Of a stretch of DNA of 64,000 bases, positions 17,246 through 26,313 are shown one piece after another. Within the stretch, counting starts at the first letter, position 1. Every line of letters begins with the position of its first letter. The notes beneath the pieces are model-generated. The model did not search any database. It saw only the letters and a program-made list of their open reading frames with translations, and was not told the DNA's origin. The position numbers and the translations under genes were made by a program. Source of the stretch: SFLA01 sp964485815 (GTDB lineage: Bacteria; Bacillota; Clostridia; Oscillospirales; CAG-382); NCBI GenBank assembly GCA_964485815.1, contig CAZAJX010000005.1:1-64000 (forward strand). Reading direction: 5' to 3'.

Positions 17246-17272
17246 TTGACGTAAATTATGATAACATATATG
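17246..17272 (+). promoter_or_regulatory. Possible promoter of the RDD gene (and perhaps the import operon)
   Basis: TTGACG (17246-17251) and TATATG (17267-17272) are only 15 nt apart, so this is a weak match. No better candidate lies before 17312 or in the 51-nt gap before the ABC ATPase gene. Confidence 0.35.
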
Positions 17273-17311
17273 TGAATAATTATAGTTATTTATATTAAGG
17301 AAGTCAAATTT

Positions 17312-18064
17312 ATGTACGATCTGCAAAAAGCCAGTATGTGGAAGCGCATTTCCGCGGCTTTGTTTGATTTTATTATATTGTGTATGGCTGCTGTGGGATT
17401 TGCCGCTCTGTTATCCGCTATGCTGGGATACGACGGATACACGGCGCAAATGCAGGAATACTACGCTGAGTATGAAGAAAAGTATGATATTTCCCTTGAT
17501 CTTACGGTAAACGAATACAACGCATTAAGCGATGAGGAAAAAGCAAAATACGAGGAAGCCGACAAAGAGTTCGCATCAGACCCCGAGGTGAACAAGCTTT
17601 ACGGTATGATCTTCAATCTTACCCTGCTTATAATCATTTTCGGTATACTTGCCGCATTTATACTGCTGGAGTTTATCGTTCCCCTTATTTTCAAAAACGG
17701 GCAGACTCTGGGTAAAAAAATATTCGGAATCGGAGTTATGCGGGCAGACGGTGTGAAGATAACCCCCGTACTGCTGTTTGCCCGTACCGTGTTGGGTAAA
17801 TACACGGTGGAAACAATGCTTCCCGTAATGATAGCTCTGCTTATTTATTTCAACGTTATGGGAATTATCGGCACGGTTGCCATATTTGCTATCGCTCTGG
17901 TACAGTTGATAATGGTATTTGCCACTCACGCTCATTACGCCATTCACGATAAGCTGGCGTACACAGTAACGGTGGACATTGCCAGCCAGATGATATTCGA
18001 TACCGAAGAACAGCTTTTGGAGTACAAAAAGCAAAAGCATCTTGAAAGCACGATGCGATCTTAA
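17312..18064 (+). CDS. RDD-family membrane protein with acidic loop insertion
   Basis: 250 residues. RDD signature elements: RISAALFDFIIL in helix 1 (Arg and Asp), GQTLGKKIFGIGVMRADG after helix 2, and RTVLGKY. The loop between helices 1 and 2 is enlarged to about 60 acidic residues (YAEYEEKYDISLDL...). AAGGAAG precedes the ATG. It lies 51 nt upstream of the ABC operon with no visible terminator, so it may be co-transcribed. RDD proteins are mostly uncharacterised; some are transporters or membrane partners. Confidence 0.85.
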   Translation: MYDLQKASMWKRISAALFDFIILCMAAVGFAALLSAMLGYDGYTAQMQEYYAEYEEKYDISLDLTVNEYNALSDEEKAKYEEADKEFASDPEVNKLYGMIFNLTLLIIIFGILAAFILLEFIVPLIFKNGQTLGKKIFGIGVMRADGVKITPVLLFARTVLGKYTVETMLPVMIALLIYFNVMGIIGTVAIFAIALVQLIMVFATHAHYAIHDKLAYTVTVDIASQMIFDTEEQLLEYKKQKHLESTMRS

Positions 18065-18115
18065 ATACGTTTAAAAAATATAAAAATATACATCCTTCAG
18101 GAAAGGCAGCGTTTT

Positions 18116-19216
18116 ATGAAAATTGTTTTAGAAAACCTGACAAAAATCTTCCCCGGTCGCAACAAAAAGAAAAACGAGGAAGTTATCGCAGTCAATGACT
18201 TTACCTTCACTATTCCGGACGGAAAGCTGATCGGTCTTCTGGGCCCCTCCGGATGCGGTAAAAGTACCACGCTTTATATGATAAGCGGTCTGCAAAAGCC
18301 CACGGGCGGAAAGATATTCTTCGGGGACGATGACGTTACCCAGCTCTCTGCCGAAAACCGCGGAGTAGGTCTGGTATTCCAGAACTATGCACTTTATCCC
18401 CACATGACCGTAAAGCAGAACATTATGTTCCCTCTCCAGAACCTCAAAGGCGCAGACAAGCTGAGCAAAGAGGAAATGGTTGAGCGCGCATACACCGTTG
18501 CTAAGCTGGTACAGATCGATAACCTTATGGAAAGAAAGCCCTCGGAGCTTTCCGGCGGTCAGCAGCAGCGTGTCGCTATCGCCCGCGCTCTTGTAAAAAT
18601 GCCTAAGGTGCTTTTGCTGGATGAGCCACTCTCCAACCTTGATGCACGTCTTCGTCTTCAGACCCGTGAAGAAATAAGACGTATTCAGAAAGAAACGGGA
18701 ATTACCACCATATTCGTAACCCACGACCAGGAAGAGGCAATGAGTATATCCGACCTGATCGTAGTTATGAAGCTGGGCGTAGTTCAGCAGATCGGCGCAC
18801 CGCAAGAGGTTTACGACGATCCTATAAATCTGTTTGTAGCAAAATTCCTTGGAACTCCTCCCATTAACGTATTCAGCGGTAAGGTAGAAGGCGAAAAGCT
18901 TTATATCGGTGATGCCGCAGTGCTTGACGTTAAGGGCGTTGAAGATCAGGAAGTAACCGTTGGCGTTCGTCCCGAAGGATTTATTCTGGATAACGATGGT
19001 CCTCTCGTATGCAATCTTAACAGCGTTGAGGTAATGGGACGCGACGTAAGCGTGGTGTCTTCCCACGAATGCGCTTTGGTTCCCAATATCCGTTCTATTA
19101 TAGATGCGGACAACAAGGTTGAAGCAAAGGCAACCGTAAGCTACAGCTTAAAACCCCATAAGGTATTCCTGTTTGCAAAAGAAACCGAACAGCGCGTACG
19201 TTTTGAGGTGAAGTAA
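18116..19216 (+). CDS. ABC importer ATPase, MalK/UgpC (CUT1) type
   Basis: Energises import through the two permeases encoded next. Walker A GPSGCGKST (about 43-51), Q-loop FQNYALYPHM, signature LSGGQQQR, Walker B VLLLDEPLSNLDARLR and switch histidine VTHDQEEAM are all intact. A TOBE-type regulatory domain forms the last 120 residues, as in MalK. Length 366 is typical. It is followed after 1 nt by the MalF-type permease. CUT1 systems normally import oligosaccharides or glycerol-phosphate, but neighbouring nuclease genes point to a nucleic-acid breakdown product here (inference). Confidence 0.93.
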   Translation: MKIVLENLTKIFPGRNKKKNEEVIAVNDFTFTIPDGKLIGLLGPSGCGKSTTLYMISGLQKPTGGKIFFGDDDVTQLSAENRGVGLVFQNYALYPHMTVKQNIMFPLQNLKGADKLSKEEMVERAYTVAKLVQIDNLMERKPSELSGGQQQRVAIARALVKMPKVLLLDEPLSNLDARLRLQTREEIRRIQKETGITTIFVTHDQEEAMSISDLIVVMKLGVVQQIGAPQEVYDDPINLFVAKFLGTPPINVFSGKVEGEKLYIGDAAVLDVKGVEDQEVTVGVRPEGFILDNDGPLVCNLNSVEVMGRDVSVVSSHECALVPNIRSIIDADNKVEAKATVSYSLKPHKVFLFAKETEQRVRFEVK

Positions 19217-19217
19217 T

Positions 19218-20159
19218 ATGGTAGAAAGCAAACACAAATGGAAAGCGTGGTTATATCTCGCTCCCGCCATTGTGCTGCTGTTGATATTTACCGTATGGCC
19301 TATAATCAACACGCTGAGAATGGCGTTTCTGGAAGGATATAACAGTATGTACGCCGCTGCCGGCGCAACGTTCAAGTTCGGTATCGGCAACTTCAAGCAG
19401 GTGCTTGCGTACAAGGACTTCCTCGTATGTCTTAAGAACACTATGCTGCTGTGCGTACTTACAGTTCCTATTTCAACCGTTCTGGCTCTGCTTATCGCCG
19501 TTGCGCTTAACTCCATAAAGCCGCTTCAGAAAATACTGCAGACCATCTTCTTCCTGCCCTACGTTACAAACTCCATCGCTATCGGTATGGTATTTGCCGC
19601 TATGTTTAATATGGTCGGTTCTGCCTTCGGCGGTGAAAACGAGCTGATCATTACGGCAGGTATTGTAAACAATATTATCGAATTCTTCGGCGGAAGCCAT
19701 ATCAACTGGATAAACTCCGGCTCCACATATACCGCAAATATCGTGGTGCTGGTGGTATACACGGTATGGAATGCACTTCCCTTCAAAATACTTATTCTGC
19801 TGGGCGGACTGCAGAGTATAAACAAGCAGTATTACGATGCCGCCCGTGTAGACGGAACCAGCAGAAGCAGAGTATTTACAAGAATTACCGTTCCCCTTCT
19901 CTCACCTATGCTGGCATACGTTGTTATTACCGGCTTTATCGGCGGATTCAAGGAATATTCCAATATCGTAGGTATATTCGGCGAGGATATGGGCCCTGCA
20001 GGCGCACCTCTCAGCCTTAACACCATGGTAGGATTTATTTACGAATCGCTTGACAGCCACCAGGGACGCGCCAGCGCGGCAGCACTTATACTGTTTGCGA
20101 TCATTTTTGTTGTAACCCTTATAAATCTTTGGGTCAGCAAAAAGAAAACGCATTATTAA
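19218..20159 (+). CDS. ABC importer permease, MalF/UgpA type
   Basis: 313 residues with six membrane helices. The EAA loop that docks on the ATPase is present (DAARVDGTSRSRVFTRITVP, about 213-232). The N-terminus WKAWLYLAPAIVLLLIF is typical of this family. Its ATG follows the ATPase stop by 1 nt, showing translational coupling. It forms a heterodimer with the next gene product in the cytoplasmic membrane. Confidence 0.93.
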   Translation: MVESKHKWKAWLYLAPAIVLLLIFTVWPIINTLRMAFLEGYNSMYAAAGATFKFGIGNFKQVLAYKDFLVCLKNTMLLCVLTVPISTVLALLIAVALNSIKPLQKILQTIFFLPYVTNSIAIGMVFAAMFNMVGSAFGGENELIITAGIVNNIIEFFGGSHINWINSGSTYTANIVVLVVYTVWNALPFKILILLGGLQSINKQYYDAARVDGTSRSRVFTRITVPLLSPMLAYVVITGFIGGFKEYSNIVGIFGEDMGPAGAPLSLNTMVGFIYESLDSHQGRASAAALILFAIIFVVTLINLWVSKKKTHY

Positions 20160-20174
20160 GGGAGGTAAAACGCT

Positions 20175-21062
20175 ATGGCTAACCTTAAAACTATGGGCGA
20201 GAAAAACCTCCGCAGCGTATCCGCAAAGCAATTGGTGGGAAAGACGTTTTATAAGTTCCTTGTATACGCCTTTCTTATCATTATGGCGGTAATAGTTCTG
20301 TTCCCCTTTTACTGGATGCTTATATCATCCGTAAAATCTCTTGACGAATACCGTCTTTCCGTTCCCACCCTGTTCCCCCGCGAAATACTGTGGGGCAACT
20401 ACATTCAGGCGTTCAACCAAGCCACGTTGGGCAAGCTGTTTTTGAACACCCTTTACGTCGGCGTGGTATCCACCCTGCTTTCCCTCGTTATCACCGTGCT
20501 TTCCGCTTTTGCTTTTGCACGTCTTGAGTTCAAGGGCAAAAACGCATTGTTCGCCGCACTTCTCGGCACAATGATGATCCCCGGTGAATTGTTCACCATC
20601 ACCAACTACGCCACGGTAAATGCTTTCGGATGGATGAATTCCTTTACGGTATTGATCGTTCCCTTCCTCGTAAGCGTATTTTACATTTATCTGCTGCGTC
20701 AGAACTTTATGCAGATACCCGATGAGCTTTATCTTGCCGCAAAGGTTGACGGTACAAGCGACCTTAAGTACCTTTGCAAGGTAATGATCCCCTTGGCGCT
20801 TCCCACGCTTATATCCATTACCATTCTTAAGATGATGGGTGCGTGGAACTCTTACATCTGGCCCAGACTGGTTGCAAACGATGCGGACCATCAGCTTATT
20901 ACCAACGGTCTGCGCAATGCATTTACCGATGCCAGCGGCGACGTAAATATTCCCGTTCAGATGGCGGCGGTCGCCATAGTATCTTTCCCGCTGTTCCTGG
21001 TGTTCGTATTCCTTCGTAAGTATATTATGAAGGGCGTATCAAGAAGCGGTATCAAAGGATAA
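20175..21062 (+). CDS. ABC importer permease, MalG/UgpE type
   Basis: 295 residues with six membrane helices. EAA loop AAKVDGTSDLKYLCKVMIP (about 192-210). The N-terminal FPFYWMLISSVKS pattern is characteristic of MalG-type permeases. AGGGAGGT precedes the ATG. It is the third gene of the operon and partner of the 19218 permease. Confidence 0.93.
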   Translation: MANLKTMGEKNLRSVSAKQLVGKTFYKFLVYAFLIIMAVIVLFPFYWMLISSVKSLDEYRLSVPTLFPREILWGNYIQAFNQATLGKLFLNTLYVGVVSTLLSLVITVLSAFAFARLEFKGKNALFAALLGTMMIPGELFTITNYATVNAFGWMNSFTVLIVPFLVSVFYIYLLRQNFMQIPDELYLAAKVDGTSDLKYLCKVMIPLALPTLISITILKMMGAWNSYIWPRLVANDADHQLITNGLRNAFTDASGDVNIPVQMAAVAIVSFPLFLVFVFLRKYIMKGVSRSGIKG

Positions 21063-21111
21063 CAGCCAATCCATTTTGGCATCACATATCAAAAGATCAA
21101 AGGAGAAAAAA

Positions 21112-22542
21112 ATGAAAGCAAACAGAATTATATCTTTCATTCTCGTTGCGGTTATGTGCTTGGGCGTTTTCGCTCTCACAGGCTGTAACAACACTTCGGT
21201 CGCTTCCGACCTCGTTATCCCCGAAAACGGATTTGACACCACAACTCCCGTAACCATTACCTTCTATCACACCATGGGCGCAAATCTTCGTGACGTTCTC
21301 GATTATTATATCGTAGAATTCAACAAGCTTTACCCCAACATCACCGTTCAGCACGAGCAGGTTGGCTCTTACGATGACGTTCGTGATCAGATAAAGACCG
21401 AGATCACCGTAGGCAACCAGCCCAATATCGCTTACTGCTATCCCGACCACGTTGCGCTTTACAATATGGCGCAGGCTGTTCAGACTCTTGACGTGCTGAT
21501 CGAAAGCGAGATCGAGGTCACCAGAGCAGACGGAACTACCGAAATACTCGGTCTTACCGATGCACAGAAGGACGATTTTATTAAGGGTTATTACGAAGAA
21601 GGTCAGCAGTTCGGCGACGGACTTATGTACACCCTTCCCCTTTCCAAGTCTACCGAAGTTCTTTACTACAACAAGACATTCTTTAACAAGCACGGTCTTA
21701 CCGTTCCCACCACTTGGGACGAAATGGAAAAGCTTTGCGAAGAGATCAAAAAGATCGATCCCGACTGTATCCCTCTCGGCTATGACTCCGAATCCAACTG
21801 GTTTATCACTCTTTGCGAGCAGAGCGGCTCTCCCTACACCAGCGCAGGCGATGATCACTTCCTCTTTGACCACCAGACCAACTACGATTTCGTTGCACGC
21901 TTCAGAACCTGGTATCAGAAGGGCTACGTAACCACTCAGGAGCTTTCCGGCGGTTACACCTCCGAACTGTTCACCAAGGCTGAATCCGAAGCAGGTAACA
22001 GCTATATGTCTATCGGCTCTTCCGCAGGTGCAACTCACCAGCGTCCCGATAAGGTTGACGAAGCTTATCCCTTTGAAGTAGGCATCGCTACCATTCCCCA
22101 GATCAATCCCGAAGATCCCAAGGTTATCTCTCAGGGTCCTTCTCTCTGTATCTTCAAGAAGGCTGATCCTCAGGAAGTTATCGCATCCTGGCTGTTTGTA
22201 AAGTATCTTACCACCACCGTTGAATTCCAGGCTGAATTCTCTATGGCTTCCGGTTACGTTCCCGTAATCAAATCCGTAGGCGAAAACGCTATTTACAAGA
22301 ACGAATTCCTTGATAAGGCTGACGGCGGCGACTTTATTTCCGCACTCAGCGCAAAGATCTGTCTGGAGCAGGAAGACGCTTACTACACCTCTCCCGCATT
22401 CAACGGCTCCTCCACCGCCCGTGACCAGGTCGGTCTGCTTATGCAGAAATGCTTATCCGCAAACTGGGGCAGCGATGTGGAAGAACAGATAAAGAAAGCC
22501 TTTGAAGATGCTATTGCCGAATGTGAATATCAGGCAGGTTAA
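21112..22542 (+). CDS. ABC importer solute-binding lipoprotein
   Basis: 476 residues from the ATG at 21112 (AAAGGAG upstream). The signal peptide ends in FALTGC, so it is lipid-anchored outside the membrane. The fold is that of family 1 extracellular binding proteins: VTITFYHTMGANLRDVLD, then EFNKLYPNITVQHEQVGSYDD, and a hinge with LPLSKSTEVLYYNKTFF. UgpB-like proteins are the closest type I can suggest. The ligand cannot be read from sequence. Its gene ends 9 nt before a nuclease gene whose ribosome site lies within its 3' end, which ties importer and nuclease together. Confidence 0.9.
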   Translation: MKANRIISFILVAVMCLGVFALTGCNNTSVASDLVIPENGFDTTTPVTITFYHTMGANLRDVLDYYIVEFNKLYPNITVQHEQVGSYDDVRDQIKTEITVGNQPNIAYCYPDHVALYNMAQAVQTLDVLIESEIEVTRADGTTEILGLTDAQKDDFIKGYYEEGQQFGDGLMYTLPLSKSTEVLYYNKTFFNKHGLTVPTTWDEMEKLCEEIKKIDPDCIPLGYDSESNWFITLCEQSGSPYTSAGDDHFLFDHQTNYDFVARFRTWYQKGYVTTQELSGGYTSELFTKAESEAGNSYMSIGSSAGATHQRPDKVDEAYPFEVGIATIPQINPEDPKVISQGPSLCIFKKADPQEVIASWLFVKYLTTTVEFQAEFSMASGYVPVIKSVGENAIYKNEFLDKADGGDFISALSAKICLEQEDAYYTSPAFNGSSTARDQVGLLMQKCLSANWGSDVEEQIKKAFEDAIAECEYQAG

Positions 22543-22551
22543 TGAACTTAT

Positions 22552-23883
22552 ATGAACAAGATTTTTAACCAAAAGATTTATTCCCTTTTACTCGCGGTTG
22601 CTATGCTTTTGTGCCTGGCAGCCTGCGGACCCACCGATGAGGTTTCCAACCAAAGCGGTCATATCGATTACGCCGCTTCAATTACGTTGGATATGAACTC
22701 ATCCACGCTTAAACAAGAAGTTACGGTACACGCTTATATCGACGGCGACACCACCCACTTCAAAGTTCCCTCTTCGGTTATTCCCGGCGGTATTCTGAAA
22801 GCCAGATATCTTGCCATAAACACTCCCGAATCTACCGGTAAAATAGAGGAATGGGGAAAAACCGCGGCGAATTACACAAAGCAGGTATTGCTTGATGCAC
22901 AGTCCATTATCGTTGAATCCGATGACGATAAATGGAATGCAGACTCCACCGGAAGCAGATATCTGGTTTGGGTATGGTACAAGCCTCAGGGCAGCGACCA
23001 ATACCGCAATCTGAATATCGAGATACTTCAGCAGGGTCTTGCGGTTGCTTCCAATTCCGCAAACAACCGTTACGGCGAAACCTGTATGAACGCACTTAAT
23101 CAGGCAAAGACGGAACAGCTGCACGTTCACTCCGGTAAGCAGGATCCCAACTTCCCTTACGGAGAGGCAACCGAGCTTACCTTGAGAGAGCTTCGTACCA
23201 AGATAACCGAATATGATAACTGCAAGGTAGCTTTTGAAGGCGTTATTACAAAGAACAACAATAACACCTGCTACGTAGAAGAATACGATCCCGAAAGCGG
23301 TCTTTACTACGGTATGACCATTTATTACGGATACAGCCTTAACGGCGCAGGTCTGCAGATACTTTCCGTAGGCAACAGAGTCCGTATAGTAGGCACGGTT
23401 CAGTATTACGAAACCGGCGGAACGTATCAGGTTTCCGGTCTGGAATATTCCATGATGCGTCCCGACGATCCCGCAAATATCCAAAAGATAAGCGACGGAC
23501 ACTCCCCCGCATACGTTTTGACCGATCCCGCAACATTTAATGACGGCAAGGTAGAGCTGGTTATCGACGATGCCGCTAAAACCTTCGGCTACGCAGAGCT
23601 GGCTATTTACACCTCCGTTGAAATGACCGACCTTAAGGTAGTGGACACCTACACTACCACAAACGAAGAAAGCTCCTCCAAGGGCGCTATCACTCTCACC
23701 TGCAAGGCAGGGGACGAAACTATTTCCGTAAGAACCATAGTTTTGTACGATGAGGACGGCAATCTTATAACGGCGGATCTTTTTGAAGGAAAGACGATAT
23801 CCGTAAAAGGATTGGTAGATTACTTTGACGGAACCTACCAGATCAAGGTCTTCTCCGTTAACGATATTACGATTTCTGATTAA
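22552..23883 (+). CDS. Surface nuclease lipoprotein: staphylococcal-nuclease domain plus OB folds
   Basis: 443 residues; signal peptide with lipobox LAAC25. Residues about 58-190 form an SNase/thermonuclease domain: DGDT (65-68), ARYLAINTPES with Arg86, Thr92 and Glu94, and Arg137 in SRYLVWVW correspond to the S. aureus nuclease residues R35, T41, E43 and R87. The Ca-ligand Asp40 is Asn91 here. Residues 215-300 and about 320-443 look like two OB-fold domains (VAFEGVITKNN..., VGNRVRIVGTVQYY). Such an enzyme would cut DNA and RNA outside the cell, as SNase/OB surface nucleases such as Bacillus YhcR do. It sits 9 nt after the binding protein gene. Confidence 0.85.
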   Translation: MNKIFNQKIYSLLLAVAMLLCLAACGPTDEVSNQSGHIDYAASITLDMNSSTLKQEVTVHAYIDGDTTHFKVPSSVIPGGILKARYLAINTPESTGKIEEWGKTAANYTKQVLLDAQSIIVESDDDKWNADSTGSRYLVWVWYKPQGSDQYRNLNIEILQQGLAVASNSANNRYGETCMNALNQAKTEQLHVHSGKQDPNFPYGEATELTLRELRTKITEYDNCKVAFEGVITKNNNNTCYVEEYDPESGLYYGMTIYYGYSLNGAGLQILSVGNRVRIVGTVQYYETGGTYQVSGLEYSMMRPDDPANIQKISDGHSPAYVLTDPATFNDGKVELVIDDAAKTFGYAELAIYTSVEMTDLKVVDTYTTTNEESSSKGAITLTCKAGDETISVRTIVLYDEDGNLITADLFEGKTISVKGLVDYFDGTYQIKVFSVNDITISD

Positions 23884-23903
23884 TTTTGAAAGGAAAGCAT
23901 ATA

Positions 23904-26204
23904 ATGAAGAAATTTTTAGCAATCCTGTTGGCAGTTCTTATGTGCTGCGGTATTATGGCTTCCTGCTCGGACAAGACCGAAGGTCCCGACTTGGCAGATG
24001 CGCTTTCTTACCTCAAGAGCCTTTACAAGGACAGCGCAAAGGAAACTCCCACCGATTACGACGTTGTAGGTAAGATACTTATTAACAACACCGTAGAATT
24101 CACGGTTACCTGGGAAAGCGATAACGAAAACGTTACTGTAAAAGAAAGCAGCAGAAACGGATTTTTCACTATCGACGTTCCCGATAAGACCGAAGCGGAA
24201 ATTCCTTACGTTCTCACCGCAACCATTAAGGACGCAGACGGCAACACCGAAGCCACTACCTTTGAAAAGGTCGTTCCCATTGTTGATAATACCGCAGTAG
24301 TAAGCGCACCCGAGGAAGGCGTTGAATACGCACTTTATCTCGTTCACACCTCTCTGGGCAAAACCCTTTACGCTACTCACGAGCTCCAGAACAACAAATT
24401 TATCGTTACCACCACCGATCCCAAGGAAGCTCCCGCTTTCTTTGCAGAGGTTGTTGAAGGCGGCTACAAGTTCTATACTATGATAGATGACGTTAAGAAC
24501 TACGTTACCGCTTCCGTTGTAAAGACCGAAGAAGGAAATTACAGCAAGTATATCAATTACGGCACAGAAGGCTCCGTATGGTATTACAACACCGAATGCA
24601 ACGCTTGGATGACTATGGTTGAGGGCGGCGAATACGTAATGGGTACTTACAGCTCTTATACCACAATTTGTATTTCCGAATCCAGCTATATAACTCCCGA
24701 AAACAGCGGTGTATCCCAGTTCCCCGCAGTTCTTATTAAGAAAGAAGCTGCAGAGAATATGGGCCCCGCCGAAGAAGTTGAGATTTACGAAACCGCGCAG
24801 GATATCGTAAACGAGGCTTACAAGCTTGAAGCAGGCGCATACCTTTCCGGCGGACACAAGTACACCCTCACCGGTGTGATCACCAAGGTGGACAGCGCGT
24901 ACAGCGCACAGTACGGCAACGTAACCGTAACCATCGTTGTTGACGGTATGGACGATAAGCCCATCCAGTGCTTCCGTGCCTCCGGCGACGGCGCAGATAT
25001 TATCGACGTTGGCAATACCATTACCGTAACCGGTCCTATCGTTAACTATGCAAAGAAGGATGATAGCGGAAATATAACCTCTACCATCATCGAAATGGAA
25101 TATCCTACACTTGATTCTCACGATGCAGTAGCTTCCGATGATCCCGATGATACCTCCAAGCCCGACGGAGATACCTCCGAGCCCGAAAACAACGATACCC
25201 CTTCCGAAGCACCCCAGAACAAGACTATAAAGGATATACTGGGCATCAAAGAAGGCAGCGAGCCTTCCTATGAAGTTATTGTAACCGGCGTTGTTGATGA
25301 GATCACCAATACCACTTGGGGCAATATGTATATCAAGGATGCAGACGGCAACAAGCTTCTTATCTACGGTCTGTACGATGCAAACGGCAACACCAGATAC
25401 GATGCTATGGCTAAAAAGCCCGCAGTAGGCGATACCGTTACCGTTCAGGCTCCCGTTTCTTTCTTTAACGGACAGGTACAGCTTAAGAACGCAAAGCTTA
25501 AAGACCTCACTTCCGGCGGCGGTTCTACTACCGATCCCGGCGATGAACCCGGCGATAATCCCAATGATACACCTGCAACCGGCAACACCACGCCTATTGC
25601 AGATATTCTTAAGTATACCGAAGGCAATGCACCTACTACCGAAATTTTCGTAAGCGGCACCGTTGTTGAAGTAGCCAGCACCACCTGGGGCAACATTTAC
25701 ATAACCGACGGTAAAGGCAACAACCTCTACCTTTACGGCACTTACGATGAAGATGGCAACAGATACGATGCCTTTGAAGTAAAGCCCACAAAGGGTGATA
25801 TAATCAAGGTAAAGGGCACTATCTCCTTCTTCAACGGTGTTCCCCAGATAAAGAACGCTGTTCTCGTAGAGCACACCGTAAAGGAATATGAACCCGGCGA
25901 GCCCCAGAACGCTACTATCGCAGAAGTTCTCGCGCTTACCGATTTTATTGATCATCCCGTTATCGTAACCGGTACTATCACCAAAACCTACGGTGAGAAT
26001 TGGGCTACGTACGGTAACTTCTATATTACCGACGGAAACGGCAACGAGCTTCTCATCTACGGTTTGTACGATGAGAACAACACCAGATACGATAAGATGG
26101 ACGTTCAGCTTGAGGTTGGCGACACTATCACCGTTCAGAGCGAAGTATCCTTCTATAATAAGGTTCCTCAGCTTAAGAACGCCACTCTGCTTGAAGTAGA
26201 ATAA
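23904..26204 (+). CDS. Multi-OB-fold surface lipoprotein
   Basis: 766 residues from the ATG at 23904 (AAAGGAAAG upstream). Lipobox GIMASC. Residues about 28-125 resemble an atypical bacterial Ig-like domain, followed by an unassigned 170-residue region. Four OB-fold-like units follow: one near 315-400, then three close repeats near 450, 575 and 680, each with a GNxYIxDxxGNxLxIYGxYD core. Asp/Pro/Ser-rich linkers separate them. There is no enzyme motif. OB folds of this type often bind nucleic acid, so it may capture DNA or RNA for the neighbouring nuclease. It is 20 nt after the nuclease gene and ends at a strong terminator. Confidence 0.8.
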   Translation: MKKFLAILLAVLMCCGIMASCSDKTEGPDLADALSYLKSLYKDSAKETPTDYDVVGKILINNTVEFTVTWESDNENVTVKESSRNGFFTIDVPDKTEAEIPYVLTATIKDADGNTEATTFEKVVPIVDNTAVVSAPEEGVEYALYLVHTSLGKTLYATHELQNNKFIVTTTDPKEAPAFFAEVVEGGYKFYTMIDDVKNYVTASVVKTEEGNYSKYINYGTEGSVWYYNTECNAWMTMVEGGEYVMGTYSSYTTICISESSYITPENSGVSQFPAVLIKKEAAENMGPAEEVEIYETAQDIVNEAYKLEAGAYLSGGHKYTLTGVITKVDSAYSAQYGNVTVTIVVDGMDDKPIQCFRASGDGADIIDVGNTITVTGPIVNYAKKDDSGNITSTIIEMEYPTLDSHDAVASDDPDDTSKPDGDTSEPENNDTPSEAPQNKTIKDILGIKEGSEPSYEVIVTGVVDEITNTTWGNMYIKDADGNKLLIYGLYDANGNTRYDAMAKKPAVGDTVTVQAPVSFFNGQVQLKNAKLKDLTSGGGSTTDPGDEPGDNPNDTPATGNTTPIADILKYTEGNAPTTEIFVSGTVVEVASTTWGNIYITDGKGNNLYLYGTYDEDGNRYDAFEVKPTKGDIIKVKGTISFFNGVPQIKNAVLVEHTVKEYEPGEPQNATIAEVLALTDFIDHPVIVTGTITKTYGENWATYGNFYITDGNGNELLIYGLYDENNTRYDKMDVQLEVGDTITVQSEVSFYNKVPQLKNATLLEVE

Positions 26205-26220
26205 AAACCATTCAAATAAT

Positions 26221-26250
26221 AACAGCCCCGCATATCGCGGGGTTGTTTTT
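26221..26250 (+). terminator. Terminator of the import operon
   Basis: AACAGCCCCGC (26221-26231) pairs with GCGGGGTTGTT (26237-26247), followed by a T-run to 26251. Confidence 0.9.
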
Positions 26251-26313
26251 TGCAATTACTTGACGAAACGGAAATAATGATATACAATATAAAGCAGAGG
26301 TGAGTGTATTTTT

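Noticed and set aside
22699..23922. 407-residue open frame antisense to the SNase lipoprotein gene
   Set aside because: It is a shadow frame with no start signal or motif; the sense frame shows an SNase domain.
24851..26204. Tandem DNA repeats in the OB-fold gene as a recent duplication or assembly artefact
   Set aside because: The three units differ at many codons although the protein core is kept, so they are old domain duplications.
23916..26255. 779-residue open frame antisense to the multi-OB lipoprotein gene
   Set aside because: It has no ribosome site or motif, and composition mirrors the sense codons. The sense frame has a signal peptide and domain repeats.
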